From positions 62,001-126,000 of the forward strand of contig NZ_JBLWWF010000011.1 of assembly GCF_048268085.1 (NCBI RefSeq): a stretch of DNA of 64,000 nucleotides. The letters run 5' to 3'. Shown piece by piece: positions 1 to 9,057 of the stretch; position 1 is the stretch's first letter; each line of letters begins with the position of its first letter. This stretch comes from Neptunicella sp048268085 (GTDB lineage Bacteria > Pseudomonadota > Gammaproteobacteria > Enterobacterales > Alteromonadaceae). Below the pieces are notes generated by a model, which made no database searches, was not told the origin of the DNA, and worked only from the letters and a program-made list of their open reading frames with translations. The position numbers were made by a program, and so were the translations under genes.

Positions 1-1094
1 GCAATGTCAGCACGACTAATTAAGGCTTCGGCAGTGGTACCATGGGATGGAAAACTGGCTATTCCGATACTCAATCCCACTTCCAGATAAACACCTTGAA
101 TATTAATCGGTTTCTGCACCAGATTAATAAGGTGTTTGGCCTGTAACTCGGCTTGCTCTTTAGTGGTATGTGGCATCCAGATGGCAAATTCATCGCCACC
201 AAAACGCCCTAAAATGTCATTCTCCCTTAACAGGCGGCTCATATCCCGACTTAAGTGCTTTAACAACAGATCTCCACATGCATGCCCCAAGGCATCATTG
301 ACCTCTTTAAATCGGTTAATATCAATTAGTAACAGGGCAGCATGGAGTTCCGGAGTAGTCGATTGTGGCAATCCGTTATCTGCTGTTTGTTGGTTAAGCG
401 CGGCGACATAATCGCTAATACAATTGAAAATATGATCACGATTATAGATCCCCGTCAACGCATCGTGACTGGCTTTAAAATCCAGCTCTGAACTAAAAGC
501 GCTATGCTGTCGGGCAATCACGATACCAATGGCCAGTGCACCAATAAATGCCAATACGCAAATAACCAACGCCGTTAGAAGAATATGGTAAATCACCTTT
601 ACCAAAGCATTATCTAATACATCCGTCTGTTTAATCAGTAACAGGTCAATATCCAGCTGCGGATCACTCTGAACCGCCCAAATATAATGACTAGTTGGCG
701 TATTTAACCAACCATTTTGATTGACATCAGAGCGGACCAATTCATCCAGACTACTGGATTCAATGTCCAGATGAGTACCGTATTGAGATTGATAGATAAG
801 TTCTCCCTGGCGAGAGACACGCAATTGATAATTCCCGTCCAGAACCTGTTCGGGTAAGTTAAGTTGATCAGGGCGGATCCGTTCTTGAACAAACGCATGC
901 CGGATCTGTTGCATAATTAATCGGGCATTTTGCGAGACGGCGTTAGCTTCGACCTGCTTACTGGCATCTTCACTGATACGATATGACACCAGACTGAATA
1001 CCGCGGCAATAATAAACGCCACAATTGAGCAAATAACAATTAATCGTAGCCGGATCCGTCGGCTGGATCGTATTATTGATTGCTGTCTGCTCAT
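1..1094 (-). CDS. Membrane-anchored diguanylate cyclase (GGDEF), C-terminus cut by window edge
   Basis: An open frame read on the minus strand starts at ATG 1092-1094 (AGGAAG about 5 bases upstream) and stays open to base 1. Near the N-terminus, after a basic stretch (RSSRRIRLR), there is one membrane segment (LIVICSIVAFIIAAVF). A sensor region of roughly 130 residues follows, then a second membrane segment (HILLTALVICVLAFIGALAIG) and a GGDEF domain. The motif FGGDEF is intact and is preceded five residues earlier by RxxD (REND), the product-inhibition I-site. This layout predicts a periplasmic or membrane sensor making cyclic di-GMP. The frame ends in ISRAD, so the end of the GGDEF domain and any EAL domain lie outside the window. 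It sits 43 bases after the oxidoreductase gene, in the same direction. Confidence 0.9.
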   Translation of the reverse strand, partial: MSRQQSIIRSSRRIRLRLIVICSIVAFIIAAVFSLVSYRISEDASKQVEANAVSQNARLIMQQIRHAFVQERIRPDQLNLPEQVLDGNYQLRVSRQGELIYQSQYGTHLDIESSSLDELVRSDVNQNGWLNTPTSHYIWAVQSDPQLDIDLLLIKQTDVLDNALVKVIYHILLTALVICVLAFIGALAIGIVIARQHSAFSSELDFKASHDALTGIYNRDHIFNCISDYVAALNQQTADNGLPQSTTPELHAALLLIDINRFKEVNDALGHACGDLLLKHLSRDMSRLLRENDILGRFGGDEFAIWMPHTTKEQAELQAKHLINLVQKPINIQGVYLEVGLSIGIASFPSHGTTAEALISRADI

Positions 1095-1137
1095 GGCGAC
1101 TTCCTAAGTACGGGTAGACTAATTAATTAACGATTTG

Positions 1138-2127
1138 TCATCCGGCATTTTCCATCGTACTACCGTAGTCCAAACCGATTTGCTGACGAATTGAATCCAT
1201 CACATGCATGTTAGCCAATGTATCAGATAAAGGCATGATACTGCTTTGCAATTTACCTGCTGCTATACACTGTTCTACTTCACGAATTTGGTATTCAAAA
1301 CCATTCACTTCATGGGGTAATTCCAGCGTCACTTTTTTATCTTCATTAGTGAGTTTAACCACATGCCCGGCCCAAAACATATCGCAGATTTCAATGGTCC
1401 CGGCACGACCATGTAACAACATATTATTGGCAGATCTGGCTTCAACTGATGTGATAAACTGGCCAAGTCGGTCATCAGGATAACGTAAATTAGCGGTCAA
1501 AATATTATCCACTCCGGTCGTTCCAATTCGGGCCATCGCCTGAATATCCAGCGGATTGGCATCCATCATCCATTGGCTTAACGCAACCGAATAAACGCCC
1601 AGATCCAGCAACGCTCCACCCGCCAGATTTTTATTTTTCCAACGATTTGTATCACCTTTAAACGCGAAGCAGATGCTCGAGTTAATCGCCTGCAACGTCC
1701 CTATTTCACCATCCTGCAGCCATTGTTTAGCCTGCTGGCAGGAAGGCAAAAAGCGGCTCCACAGCGCTTCCATAACAAATAAATTCTTTTGTGTGGCTAA
1801 CTGGATAATTTTTTCAGCTTGACGGGCATTGACGCAAATTGGCTTTTCAATCAGCAAGTGCTTGCCCGCATGCAAACACAGCATGGCCTGCTCAAAGTGA
1901 AAATTATGCGGGGTAGAAATATACACAATATCGATTTGCTCATCGGCAACCAACGCAGCATAACTGGTATAATAGCGTTCCGCCTGATTGGCTTGGGCAA
2001 ATTGACTGGCACGCTGTTCATCGCGGCTGGCAACGGCCAATAAATTACTGGATGTGCCTTGATTGAGTGCTGTCGCAAAACGTTGCGCAATTTTGCCCGG
2101 ACCGATAATTCCCCAATTTAATGACAT
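1138..2127 (-). CDS. Gfo/Idh/MocA family NAD(P)-dependent oxidoreductase
   Basis: The 329-residue product begins with a Rossmann dinucleotide-binding motif (WGIIGPGKIAQRF, residues 5-17). It carries the EKP signature (LLIEKPICVN, near residue 94) typical of the Gfo/Idh/MocA family. Members oxidise or reduce sugars, inositols or related cyclic alcohols with NAD(P) in the cytoplasm. The substrate cannot be read from this sequence; dihydrodiol or deoxyglucose-type dehydrogenases are the nearest general class. ATG 2127 has AAGGAATAG upstream. The gene lies 25 bases after dnaB and 43 bases before the GGDEF gene, all on the minus strand, so read-through from dnaB is possible. Confidence 0.85.
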   Translation of the reverse strand: MSLNWGIIGPGKIAQRFATALNQGTSSNLLAVASRDEQRASQFAQANQAERYYTSYAALVADEQIDIVYISTPHNFHFEQAMLCLHAGKHLLIEKPICVNARQAEKIIQLATQKNLFVMEALWSRFLPSCQQAKQWLQDGEIGTLQAINSSICFAFKGDTNRWKNKNLAGGALLDLGVYSVALSQWMMDANPLDIQAMARIGTTGVDNILTANLRYPDDRLGQFITSVEARSANNMLLHGRAGTIEICDMFWAGHVVKLTNEDKKVTLELPHEVNGFEYQIREVEQCIAAGKLQSSIMPLSDTLANMHVMDSIRQQIGLDYGSTMENAG

Positions 2128-2152
2128 TAACTCTATTCCTTAACTTTGTTGA

Positions 2153-3544
2153 TTAGTAATCATCACCAAATGCCGGACCAACATAATTATCAAAGCGAGA
2201 AAATTGTCCCTGAAAGGTGAGGCGCGTTGTGCCGATTGGACCATTCCGCTGCTTACCGATAATAATTTCGGCGATGCCTTTTTGATCACTATTTTCGTGA
2301 TAAACCTCGTCGCGATAGATAAACATAATCAAATCCGCATCCTGCTCGATTGAGCCTGATTCCCGCAAATCCGAGTTAATCGGCCTTTTATCTGCGCGTT
2401 GCTCCAAGCCCCTGTTTAACTGTGACAATGCCACCACCGGCACTTCTAATTCTTTCGCTAATGCTTTAAGTGAACGGGATATTTCAGCAATTTCCAGCGT
2501 TCGGTTATCGCTTAATCCAGGCACCTGCATTAATTGCAGATAATCGATCATAATCAAGCTCAAACCACCTCGATCACGAGCTAATTTACGCGCCCGGGTA
2601 CGCACTTCCATGGGGGTCAAGCCTGATGAATCATCGACAAACAGATTATCTTTTTCTTTGAGGATACGCATGGTGTTGGAAATACGTGACCAGTCCTCAT
2701 CATCCAGTTGTGCAGTACGAATTTTGGTTTGATCCACACGGCTTAACGACGCCAACATCCGCATCATGATCTGCTCTGAGGGCATCTCTAAACTGAATAC
2801 CAACACCGGCTTTTCTTCACCCATCATAGCGTTTTCGCATAAATTCATCGCAAAGGTCGTTTTACCCATCGACGGACGCGCTGCCACAATAATTAAATCG
2901 GAAGGTTGTAAGCCACTGGTTTTTTTATCTAAATCCGCATAGCCCGAGGATACCCCTGTCACTTCTTTATTGTTTTTGACCAAGGCTTCAAGACGGTCAA
3001 TCGTTTTGCCCAATATGGCTTCTACATCACGGGGGCCTTCGTTCGCACCCGTGCGCTTTTCTGCGATTTCAAATACCTTACTCTCGGCCAAATCCAGGAT
3101 TTCGGTGGCATTACGACCTTGGGGATTATAGCTGGCATCGGCAATCTCATTAGAGACTCCAATCAATTCACGGGTAATCGCACGTTCTTTGATAATTCTG
3201 GCATAGGCTTCAACGTTGGCCGAACTGGGTGTGTTTTTTGCCAATTCACCTAAATAGGAAAATCCCCCCGCTTCTTCCAGCTCATCAGAGTTTTCCAACT
3301 GCTGGGAAACCGTAATCACATCCACTGGCTGGTTATCGGATAACAACGCAATGATTGCACGGTAGATAGTTTGGTGGGCGCGATTGTAGAAATCTTCTTC
3401 AATCACAATTTCAGCCACTTTATCCCATGAGCTCGGCGCAATCAGCATACTACCCAGTACCGACTGTTCGGCCTCGATGGAATGAGGAGGTATTTTTAGT
3501 TTTTCGACTTTTTCGTCGTTATATTTGCTGGCAACAACTTTCAC
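2153..3544 (-). CDS. dnaB: Replicative DNA helicase DnaB
   Basis: This 463-residue protein is a standard DnaB: an N-terminal helical DnaB_N domain (PPHSIEAEQSVLGSML from residue 19) and a RecA-like C-terminal motor with Walker A (ARPSMGKTTFA, near residue 222) and Walker B (LIMIDYLQLM). It unwinds the lagging-strand template as a hexamer and recruits primase at the fork. Length matches the family (about 460-470). The reading frame begins with GTG at 3542-3544; there is no in-frame ATG before the conserved core, so GTG is the likely start, with only a weak ribosome-binding site. No intein is present. The upstream 156 bases separate it from the divergent lipoprotein gene. Confidence 0.97.
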   Translation of the reverse strand: MKVVASKYNDEKVEKLKIPPHSIEAEQSVLGSMLIAPSSWDKVAEIVIEEDFYNRAHQTIYRAIIALLSDNQPVDVITVSQQLENSDELEEAGGFSYLGELAKNTPSSANVEAYARIIKERAITRELIGVSNEIADASYNPQGRNATEILDLAESKVFEIAEKRTGANEGPRDVEAILGKTIDRLEALVKNNKEVTGVSSGYADLDKKTSGLQPSDLIIVAARPSMGKTTFAMNLCENAMMGEEKPVLVFSLEMPSEQIMMRMLASLSRVDQTKIRTAQLDDEDWSRISNTMRILKEKDNLFVDDSSGLTPMEVRTRARKLARDRGGLSLIMIDYLQLMQVPGLSDNRTLEIAEISRSLKALAKELEVPVVALSQLNRGLEQRADKRPINSDLRESGSIEQDADLIMFIYRDEVYHENSDQKGIAEIIIGKQRNGPIGTTRLTFQGQFSRFDNYVGPAFGDDY

Positions 3545-3700
3545 AGGGATCTCGAATTTTTTAACTATTGATCCATTATGCGGGAAACCGGCTTAGTTAA
3601 AAAGTAGTGAGGAAAAAAATGCTGTCAAAGACGATCCAATTTCACTTTTGTTGCGTATAACTCCATATAAATCAGCTCAACCAATACTAAGGACAGCAAA

Positions 3701-4261
3701 ATGAAATACCTAATTGTGTTGTTAAGTAGCCTGTTAATCAGCTGTAGTGCGTCAATCGAAGAATATAAGCAAACCTCTCCCCGGTTTGATTTGGCCAGTT
3801 ACTTTAATGGCCCCTTAGTGGCATGGGGCATTGTGCAAGATTACAGTCACAAGGTCGTTAGACGTTTCTGTGTAGATATTATCGGTACCTGGCAAGATAA
3901 AGCCGGGCAATTGGATGAAACCTTTTATTATGCTGATGGAGAAGTCCAAACGCGTCGCTGGAAACTGTTTATTAATAATAACGGTAAAATCACTGGAACC
4001 GCAGACGATGTGATTGGCAAAGCAGTGGGCTATGCAACTGGCAACGCTTTTAACTGGCAATATACGTTAAAAGTGCCCATGCAGGGCAGTGAATACGAAT
4101 TTAGCATGGATGACTGGATGTATATGCTGGATGACCAGCGTCTAATGAATAGGACCTATATGAAAAAATTAGGTATTACAGTGGCGCAGATTTCAATTTT
4201 TTTTGATAAATCCCAACCACTTAAAACCTGTCAGTCTAATCAAACAGCGGCTCGTCCTTGA
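3701..4261 (+). CDS. DUF3833 family lipoprotein
   Basis: The 186-residue product starts with a type II signal peptide and lipobox (LLISC, cysteine near residue 15), predicting an outer- or inner-membrane lipoprotein. The rest matches the DUF3833 pattern as I remember it: an FNGPLVAWG segment, then the VVRRFCVDIIGTW strand, a DETFYYADGE strand and a late DDWMYMLDD motif. The fold is thought to be lipocalin-like; the function is not established, although in Vibrio and Alteromonas relatives it often lies near fatty-acid or flagellar loci. AAGGA lies 8 bases before ATG 3701. A terminator hairpin overlaps the stop codon, so the gene is a single-gene transcript. Confidence 0.85.
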   Translation: MKYLIVLLSSLLISCSASIEEYKQTSPRFDLASYFNGPLVAWGIVQDYSHKVVRRFCVDIIGTWQDKAGQLDETFYYADGEVQTRRWKLFINNNGKITGTADDVIGKAVGYATGNAFNWQYTLKVPMQGSEYEFSMDDWMYMLDDQRLMNRTYMKKLGITVAQISIFFDKSQPLKTCQSNQTAARP

Positions 4262-4274
4262 GGATAAGCCGCTG
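4245..4274 (+). terminator. Hairpin terminator overlapping the DUF3833 stop codon
   Basis: CAGCGGCT (4245-4252) pairs perfectly with AGCCGCTG (4267-4274) around a 14-base loop, followed by ATTTTATTT. The stop codon TGA at 4259-4261 sits in the loop. The next gene is convergent, so it may serve both directions. Confidence 0.7.
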
Positions 4275-4293
4275 ATTTTATTTCACTTAACCG

Positions 4294-5244
4294 TTAACGC
4301 TTGTCCAGTTTGATTTTACCATTCACGGTTGAGATATCGACTCTTCCATTGCCACCGTTGTGAGAAAACTCCAACCAGCGATTAGGACCATGTTTGGCTT
4401 TTTGTGGCTCGTCCTGTGACAAATCATTAACTATTTTGCCCCCTCCATGACCTTGTATATCAAATCGCGCTGATACGTTGTTAGCGAAACTTAACTCGAT
4501 ATCACCGCTCACGGATGAACCACGAACTTCACCTTGTTTGGCCAAATCCAGCTTGGCTTCTATATTTCCATTTACCGTATTAATAACTAACTGTTTGATC
4601 TTAGATAATGTGAGATCCATATCGCCATTGACTGTCTCGGCTTTGATCTCGGCACTACTGCTCACAATCACAATGTCGCCATTAACAGTTTGATAGCTAT
4701 CGTGATCACCCAGATCATTGTGGGAATTAATATCTCCATTAACGGTTTCAACTTTTAAATCACCGGCCAATTGGTCAGCATTAATATTGCCATTGACTGA
4801 TTCAAGATGAATTCTGCCTGCCAGTTTAGTGGCTTTAATATTGCCGTTGACCACATTGGCGTCGGCGCTCCCCAATACATTGTCCATTTTGACATCCGCA
4901 TTCACGGAGGTGTAATGAACATGACTGTTTTGCGGTACATAAATGTCCAGTCGATCGCCATCTTCATCATCGGAATGATGCCAGCTACGATTCTTTTTGA
5001 TTTTGACTTTAATAGTGACTTCGTTGCCGTCACGTTCAAAAATGAACTTTTCCATACGTTCATCCAGCTCGCCTACCACTCGCACTTGGTCTTTATCCCA
5101 GCCTTTTATATTGACCACCCCGGCCAAATGTTCAATTTCAACATAACCGTCGTCGTCCGCATCAATGGTTTTATCCACTTTCTCACCGGCGTGTACCAGC
5201 ATACTGATACTCATCAAACCGATTATTGATAGCCATTTTTTCAT
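4294..5244 (-). CDS. DUF4097-type beta-strand repeat protein, exported
   Basis: The frame is open from 5289, but ATG 5242-5244 is the better start: it has GAGGATT just upstream and opens a signal peptide (MKKWLSIIGLMSISMLVHA). The mature protein is a run of short beta repeats with the recurring phrase VNGNI or VNGDI (about nine copies), which is the DUF4097 signature of a parallel beta-helix-like fold. Such proteins are periplasmic or surface exposed and are often linked to envelope stress sigma or anti-sigma systems. Here the gene follows an anti-sigma-like gene and an ECF sigma gene on the same strand, so it is probably the output or sensor of that module. The exact role is unknown. Confidence 0.85.
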   Translation of the reverse strand: MKKWLSIIGLMSISMLVHAGEKVDKTIDADDDGYVEIEHLAGVVNIKGWDKDQVRVVGELDERMEKFIFERDGNEVTIKVKIKKNRSWHHSDDEDGDRLDIYVPQNSHVHYTSVNADVKMDNVLGSADANVVNGNIKATKLAGRIHLESVNGNINADQLAGDLKVETVNGDINSHNDLGDHDSYQTVNGDIVIVSSSAEIKAETVNGDMDLTLSKIKQLVINTVNGNIEAKLDLAKQGEVRGSSVSGDIELSFANNVSARFDIQGHGGGKIVNDLSQDEPQKAKHGPNRWLEFSHNGGNGRVDISTVNGKIKLDKR

Positions 5245-5273
5245 TGTGTAATCCTCATTTGTACTTAATTCGT

Positions 5274-5750
5274 TTAAATTCGTTGCCAACCTGGAGCGTG
5301 TACTTTTTCAATTAAATCAATCTGTTGCTGATAAATTTGTTGTAACATCCGCAGCAGTGCCGGATTATCCGGATCCTGTTGTAAGGCTTTTTTCACCGCT
5401 TCAGCCGCCTCATCCAGCTCACGCAATTGTTGTTGCCAGTTAGTGGTCAGCGCCGGTTGGTCAGCAAAACTAACCAGTAAGCCCTTCATCTGCTGTTGAT
5501 GCTGCTGACTCAAGGCGGCCACCAACTGTTGGGGATCATTTTGTAGTCCGTTGGGCTTGAGACTCATCCAGCCAACAAAACCAATGACCACCAGTGCCGC
5601 GGCAACAGCCAGATACGGTTTATTTGGGGTGGAGGCCTCTTTACTGATCGCCAACTCAATTCCCGTCCACAAATCCCGTTGGGGTTGGCGTTGTTTATCC
5701 AACTGCTCGATTTCACGTCTAAGCTGTTGCTCAAATTTATCGTTACTCAT
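5274..5750 (-). CDS. Putative anti-sigma factor, single-pass membrane protein
   Basis: ATG 5748-5750, just inside a GTG codon, is the likely start (TGGATGGG upstream). The 158-residue product has a charged N-terminal cytoplasmic part (EQQLRREIEQLDKQRQPQRD), one membrane helix (YLAVAAALVVIGFVGWMSL, around residue 45-65) and a glutamine-rich helical periplasmic part. That topology and the 8-base overlap with the ECF sigma gene suggest it holds the sigma factor at the membrane. It lacks a recognisable HxxxCxxC zinc motif, so the anti-sigma call rests on context. The DUF4097 gene follows after about 30 bases. Confidence 0.7.
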   Translation of the reverse strand: MSNDKFEQQLRREIEQLDKQRQPQRDLWTGIELAISKEASTPNKPYLAVAAALVVIGFVGWMSLKPNGLQNDPQQLVAALSQQHQQQMKGLLVSFADQPALTTNWQQQLRELDEAAEAVKKALQQDPDNPALLRMLQQIYQQQIDLIEKVHAPGWQRI

Positions 5751-6303
5751 CACCCATCCACTCTCTCAATAACTGCTTTGCCCGATGAAACTGTGCCTTG
5801 CTCGATCCCACTGCCATATTGGTTATTTCGGCAATTTCTTCATGGCGATACCCTTCAACGGCATGTAAAACAAATACCACTCTGGCTCGTTCCGGTAAGC
5901 GCTGAATGTAGCTATCCAAATCCACCTGATCACAGGATTCATCCGCGACATAATTCACCGCCACCGACTCTTCAATATTAAACATACGCTGCAACCAGCC
6001 GCGTTGTTTGCGCAGATAACTGATCGCAATGTTCGACGTTACACTGTGTAACCAGGTGGAAAATTTACTATCCCCCCGATAGTTGCCCAACTTGCGCCAC
6101 AACTGGATAAACACTTCCTGGCTGGCATCTTCAGCCAGCGCTCGATCTCCCATCAGGCGTAAGCACAAGCTGTACACCATGCCGATATAGCGCTGATACA
6201 ATTTTTGATAAGCTTGTTTGTCACCACCCTTAGCGGCTTCTATCAAGCGCAATTCCTGATCAAACACCTGTTCGGCATCAATCACATTAGCGGTTACTGG
6301 CAA
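5743..6303 (-). CDS. ECF-type RNA polymerase sigma factor
   Basis: The 186-residue protein has sigma region 2 (LYQRYIGMVYSLCLRLMGD through NYRGDSKFSTWLHSVTSN, with the DASQEVF core-binding helix) and region 4 (LPERARVVFVLHAVEGYRHEEIAEI with its helix-turn-helix). It lacks regions 1 and 3, the ECF layout. It directs RNA polymerase to a small regulon, usually after release from the membrane-bound partner encoded next. The start is uncertain: TTG at 6303 opens the frame and an in-frame GTG lies six codons later; neither has a strong ribosome-binding site. The operon order is sigma, anti-sigma-like, DUF4097. Confidence 0.9.
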   Translation of the reverse strand: MPVTANVIDAEQVFDQELRLIEAAKGGDKQAYQKLYQRYIGMVYSLCLRLMGDRALAEDASQEVFIQLWRKLGNYRGDSKFSTWLHSVTSNIAISYLRKQRGWLQRMFNIEESVAVNYVADESCDQVDLDSYIQRLPERARVVFVLHAVEGYRHEEIAEITNMAVGSSKAQFHRAKQLLREWMGDE

Positions 6304-6439
6304 AATATTTACTCATTGTTTATTAGAATTGCTCTGGTTTTGTTGTTTGTATTTGGAATATGAGTCGCAGGGTAGTCGAGAAAGGTTTAAAGCAGCAATA
6401 AAAATAAATTTCGCTCAGGGAATTGGGTCGACTAGCGAC

Positions 6440-8329
6440 TTAAATTCCCCGTTGCAGACCAATTTCTATCACTCGGTTTGAGGGTATTTGATACAGTGAG
6501 GTGGCGTTCATCGTATTGCGTAGCATAAAGGCAAATAATTTGTCGCGCCAAGCCATCATGGCATGTCTTTTACGATCGGCAATCACCGAAGTTCGGCCCA
6601 CAAAATAAGTGGCATCTTCCAGATCGACTGCCATACCACGATGTTCAACACAATAGGCCAGATCGGAAGGAATATTAAACCCCTGCATAAAACCATAATG
6701 TAAATTAACTTCGTAAATGCCTTCTCCGTGCTCGGTGACCTGGGTACGTTGATGATTTCCAACCCGTGGTTCTCGCGTCATTTTCACATTTACGATGACA
6801 ATTTTTTCATGCAGAAACTTGTTAAGTTTTATCAATTGCATGAGTACTTGGGGCACATCATCGGGACGGGTAGTGAAAAATACGCCAGTCCCCGGCACCC
6901 GTTGCGGTGGCTGATGTTTAATCCGTCCTAACAGGGTTTCAACGGAAATAGTATTGGCCTCATAATTCTCCACCAACAATTCAACCCCGCGCCACCACGT
7001 GACCATTACCGTGAATATAACCATTCCCATCGCCACCGGAAACCAGCCACCACGGGGAATAGTCTCTGCATTTGCGGTTAAAAAGGCTAAATCCACCGTC
7101 AAGAATAAACACAACAAGGCACCGGCTTTGGCTAAACCCCAGCCTCCTCGCTCCCGCGCCACATTAAATGCAAGAATGGTGGTTACCAACATCGTTGCAT
7201 TAACACTCACGCCATAAGCGGCGGCCAAGCCTTCAGACGAACGAAAAGTAACGACCAATGTTACTGCGGCAATCATTAGTAGCCAGTTGACCGCCGGCAT
7301 ATAGATTTGACCATGAGCATACTTGGAGGTTTGCAGAACTAATAAACGAGGTACAAAACCCAGTTGTACCGCCTGCCGGGTCAGAGAAAAAGCGCCGGTA
7401 ATAACCGCTTGTGACGCAATAACCGTTGCGGCAGTACTCAACACCACTAAAGGCAATAATGCCCATTCAGGTGCCATATGGAAAAAGGGTTGTAGATCCC
7501 CTTCCGGTTTATCCAATAAAAAAGCCCCCTGACCAAAATAATTCAATAATAATGCCGGTAACACACAACAAAACCAGACCATTCGGATGGGCGCAGGCCC
7601 AAAATGCCCTAAGTCGGCATACAGCGCTTCTCCGCCTGTGACCACCAAAAAAACACCGATCAGGACCAAAAAACCAGCCCATTGGTTGTCTATCATAAAT
7701 TGCACTGCATACCAGGGGACGACGGCATAAAGCACTTGCGGGTGTTTAATAATACTGTACAAGCCGAGCAGCGCTAACGTTACAAACCATGCCACCATAA
7801 TGGGGCCAAACATTGCTCCAACTCTGGCCGTACCATGTTTTTGAGTGGCAAACAGGACAACCAGAATAATCACCGTAATAGGTAAAACATAAGTTTGCAG
7901 CGAGGGAGCCACCACTTCCAGACCTTCCACCGCACTTAATACCGAAATCGCCGGGGTTAGCATGGTCCCGCCATAAAGCAAACTGGCACCAAATAACCCA
8001 ACTAATATCAGTATGCGCCGCGAACGGTTATTCTGACTTTTATCCGGATTCAACAACGCTAGCAAGGCAAAAATCCCGCCTTCTCCATGGTTATTTGCGC
8101 GCAGGACAAAGACCATGTATTTCAGTGACACGACAATAATCAATGACCAGAAAATCAACGACAAAATGCCGAGAATATTGGCTTCGGTGATAGGCACTGG
8201 ACTGACACCACGAAAACACTCACGCAAGGCATAAATTGGACTGGTACCAATATCACCGTAGACAATCCCCAGTACGGCCAATCCCACTGCTGCACGGCCA
8301 GGCTTTGCTGCCTTATCGGTTTCGATCAT
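6440..8329 (-). CDS. kup: Low-affinity potassium uptake protein Kup
   Basis: This 629-residue protein has the KUP/HAK transporter signature at its N-terminus (VLGIVYGDIGTSPIYALREC, residues 19-38), about twelve hydrophobic helices to near residue 450 and a soluble C-terminal domain. It imports potassium with protons across the inner membrane, mainly at low pH. The length equals the family norm (about 620-630). ATG 8329 is preceded by AAGGAAAACTG. It stands alone, with 110 bases to the sigma gene downstream and about 220 bases of upstream sequence. Confidence 0.95.
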   Translation of the reverse strand: MIETDKAAKPGRAAVGLAVLGIVYGDIGTSPIYALRECFRGVSPVPITEANILGILSLIFWSLIIVVSLKYMVFVLRANNHGEGGIFALLALLNPDKSQNNRSRRILILVGLFGASLLYGGTMLTPAISVLSAVEGLEVVAPSLQTYVLPITVIILVVLFATQKHGTARVGAMFGPIMVAWFVTLALLGLYSIIKHPQVLYAVVPWYAVQFMIDNQWAGFLVLIGVFLVVTGGEALYADLGHFGPAPIRMVWFCCVLPALLLNYFGQGAFLLDKPEGDLQPFFHMAPEWALLPLVVLSTAATVIASQAVITGAFSLTRQAVQLGFVPRLLVLQTSKYAHGQIYMPAVNWLLMIAAVTLVVTFRSSEGLAAAYGVSVNATMLVTTILAFNVARERGGWGLAKAGALLCLFLTVDLAFLTANAETIPRGGWFPVAMGMVIFTVMVTWWRGVELLVENYEANTISVETLLGRIKHQPPQRVPGTGVFFTTRPDDVPQVLMQLIKLNKFLHEKIVIVNVKMTREPRVGNHQRTQVTEHGEGIYEVNLHYGFMQGFNIPSDLAYCVEHRGMAVDLEDATYFVGRTSVIADRKRHAMMAWRDKLFAFMLRNTMNATSLYQIPSNRVIEIGLQRGI

Positions 8330-8549
8330 CAGTTTTCCTTGTTGTGGCGAGACAATAGATAAACTACTTTCGGTTACAGTTTGACGATAACACTATCATT
8401 GCCAATTAAAGCAATCAAAACCCTCACTTGATATGAAAATAGTATGCGCAACATGTTGAAAAAATTGAAAGGACGCCTGAGGTCATCATATTTGTTCCGT
8501 ACAGCGATATAATCCAATCAACAGTTTACTGAGTTACTGTTGCGATAAA

Positions 8550-8565
8550 GCCCCGTCATTGGGGC
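8550..8565 (-). terminator. Terminator after the YciA-like gene
   Basis: Read on the minus strand, GCCCC, a six-base loop and GGGGC are followed by TTTATC. It lies 8 bases past the thioesterase stop codon. Confidence 0.65.
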
Positions 8566-8573
8566 ATTATTCA

Positions 8574-8990
8574 CTACTCGGTCATATTCAAACTACGAAT
8601 TTCTTCTTCGGTTTGAGTAACCAGTTGTTCCATGGTTTTACCGTGTGGCATTGGTTTTTTGCTGTCAGGATCAACTCGCACAAACACAATATCATCTGCG
8701 TAACAGATGGTTTTTTTGGTTGCTTTGTTACGCACCAGACAAGAGACAGTAATAGAAGTACGTCCGACTTTTTTGGTTTCCAAACCGAATTCAACCACGT
8801 CCCCCTGAATGGCAGGTGATTCAAAACTGATTTCGCCAATATGTTTGGTGACCAGAAAGTTAGTTTCCAGCTGACAAATGGCGTAAATCGCGGCTTCTTC
8901 ATCAATCCATTCCAAAGCACGACCACCAAACAAGGCATTGGCATAATTTAAATCATTGGGCATTACTAATCGGCGGGATAAAAAGCGCAT
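8574..8990 (-). CDS. Acyl-CoA thioesterase, YciA/hotdog family
   Basis: The 138-residue product is a single hotdog domain. Visible motifs are NALFGGRALEWIDEEAAIYA (residues 18-37) with the catalytic-region aspartate and glutamates, and VEFGLETKKVGRTSITV in the second half. It matches the YciA and cytosolic acyl-CoA hydrolase group that cleaves acyl-CoA to free acid and CoA in the cytoplasm. ATG 8990 has AAGGA 6 bases upstream. The gene is divergent from tmcA, with 67 bases between the two start codons. Confidence 0.85.
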   Translation of the reverse strand: MRFLSRRLVMPNDLNYANALFGGRALEWIDEEAAIYAICQLETNFLVTKHIGEISFESPAIQGDVVEFGLETKKVGRTSITVSCLVRNKATKKTICYADDIVFVRVDPDSKKPMPHGKTMEQLVTQTEEEIRSLNMTE

Positions 8991-9057
8991 TCGTATTCCT
9001 TATCAAGTTTCAATAAACTAGGGCATTATATAATGTAAATCATTGGCTAGAGAATTA

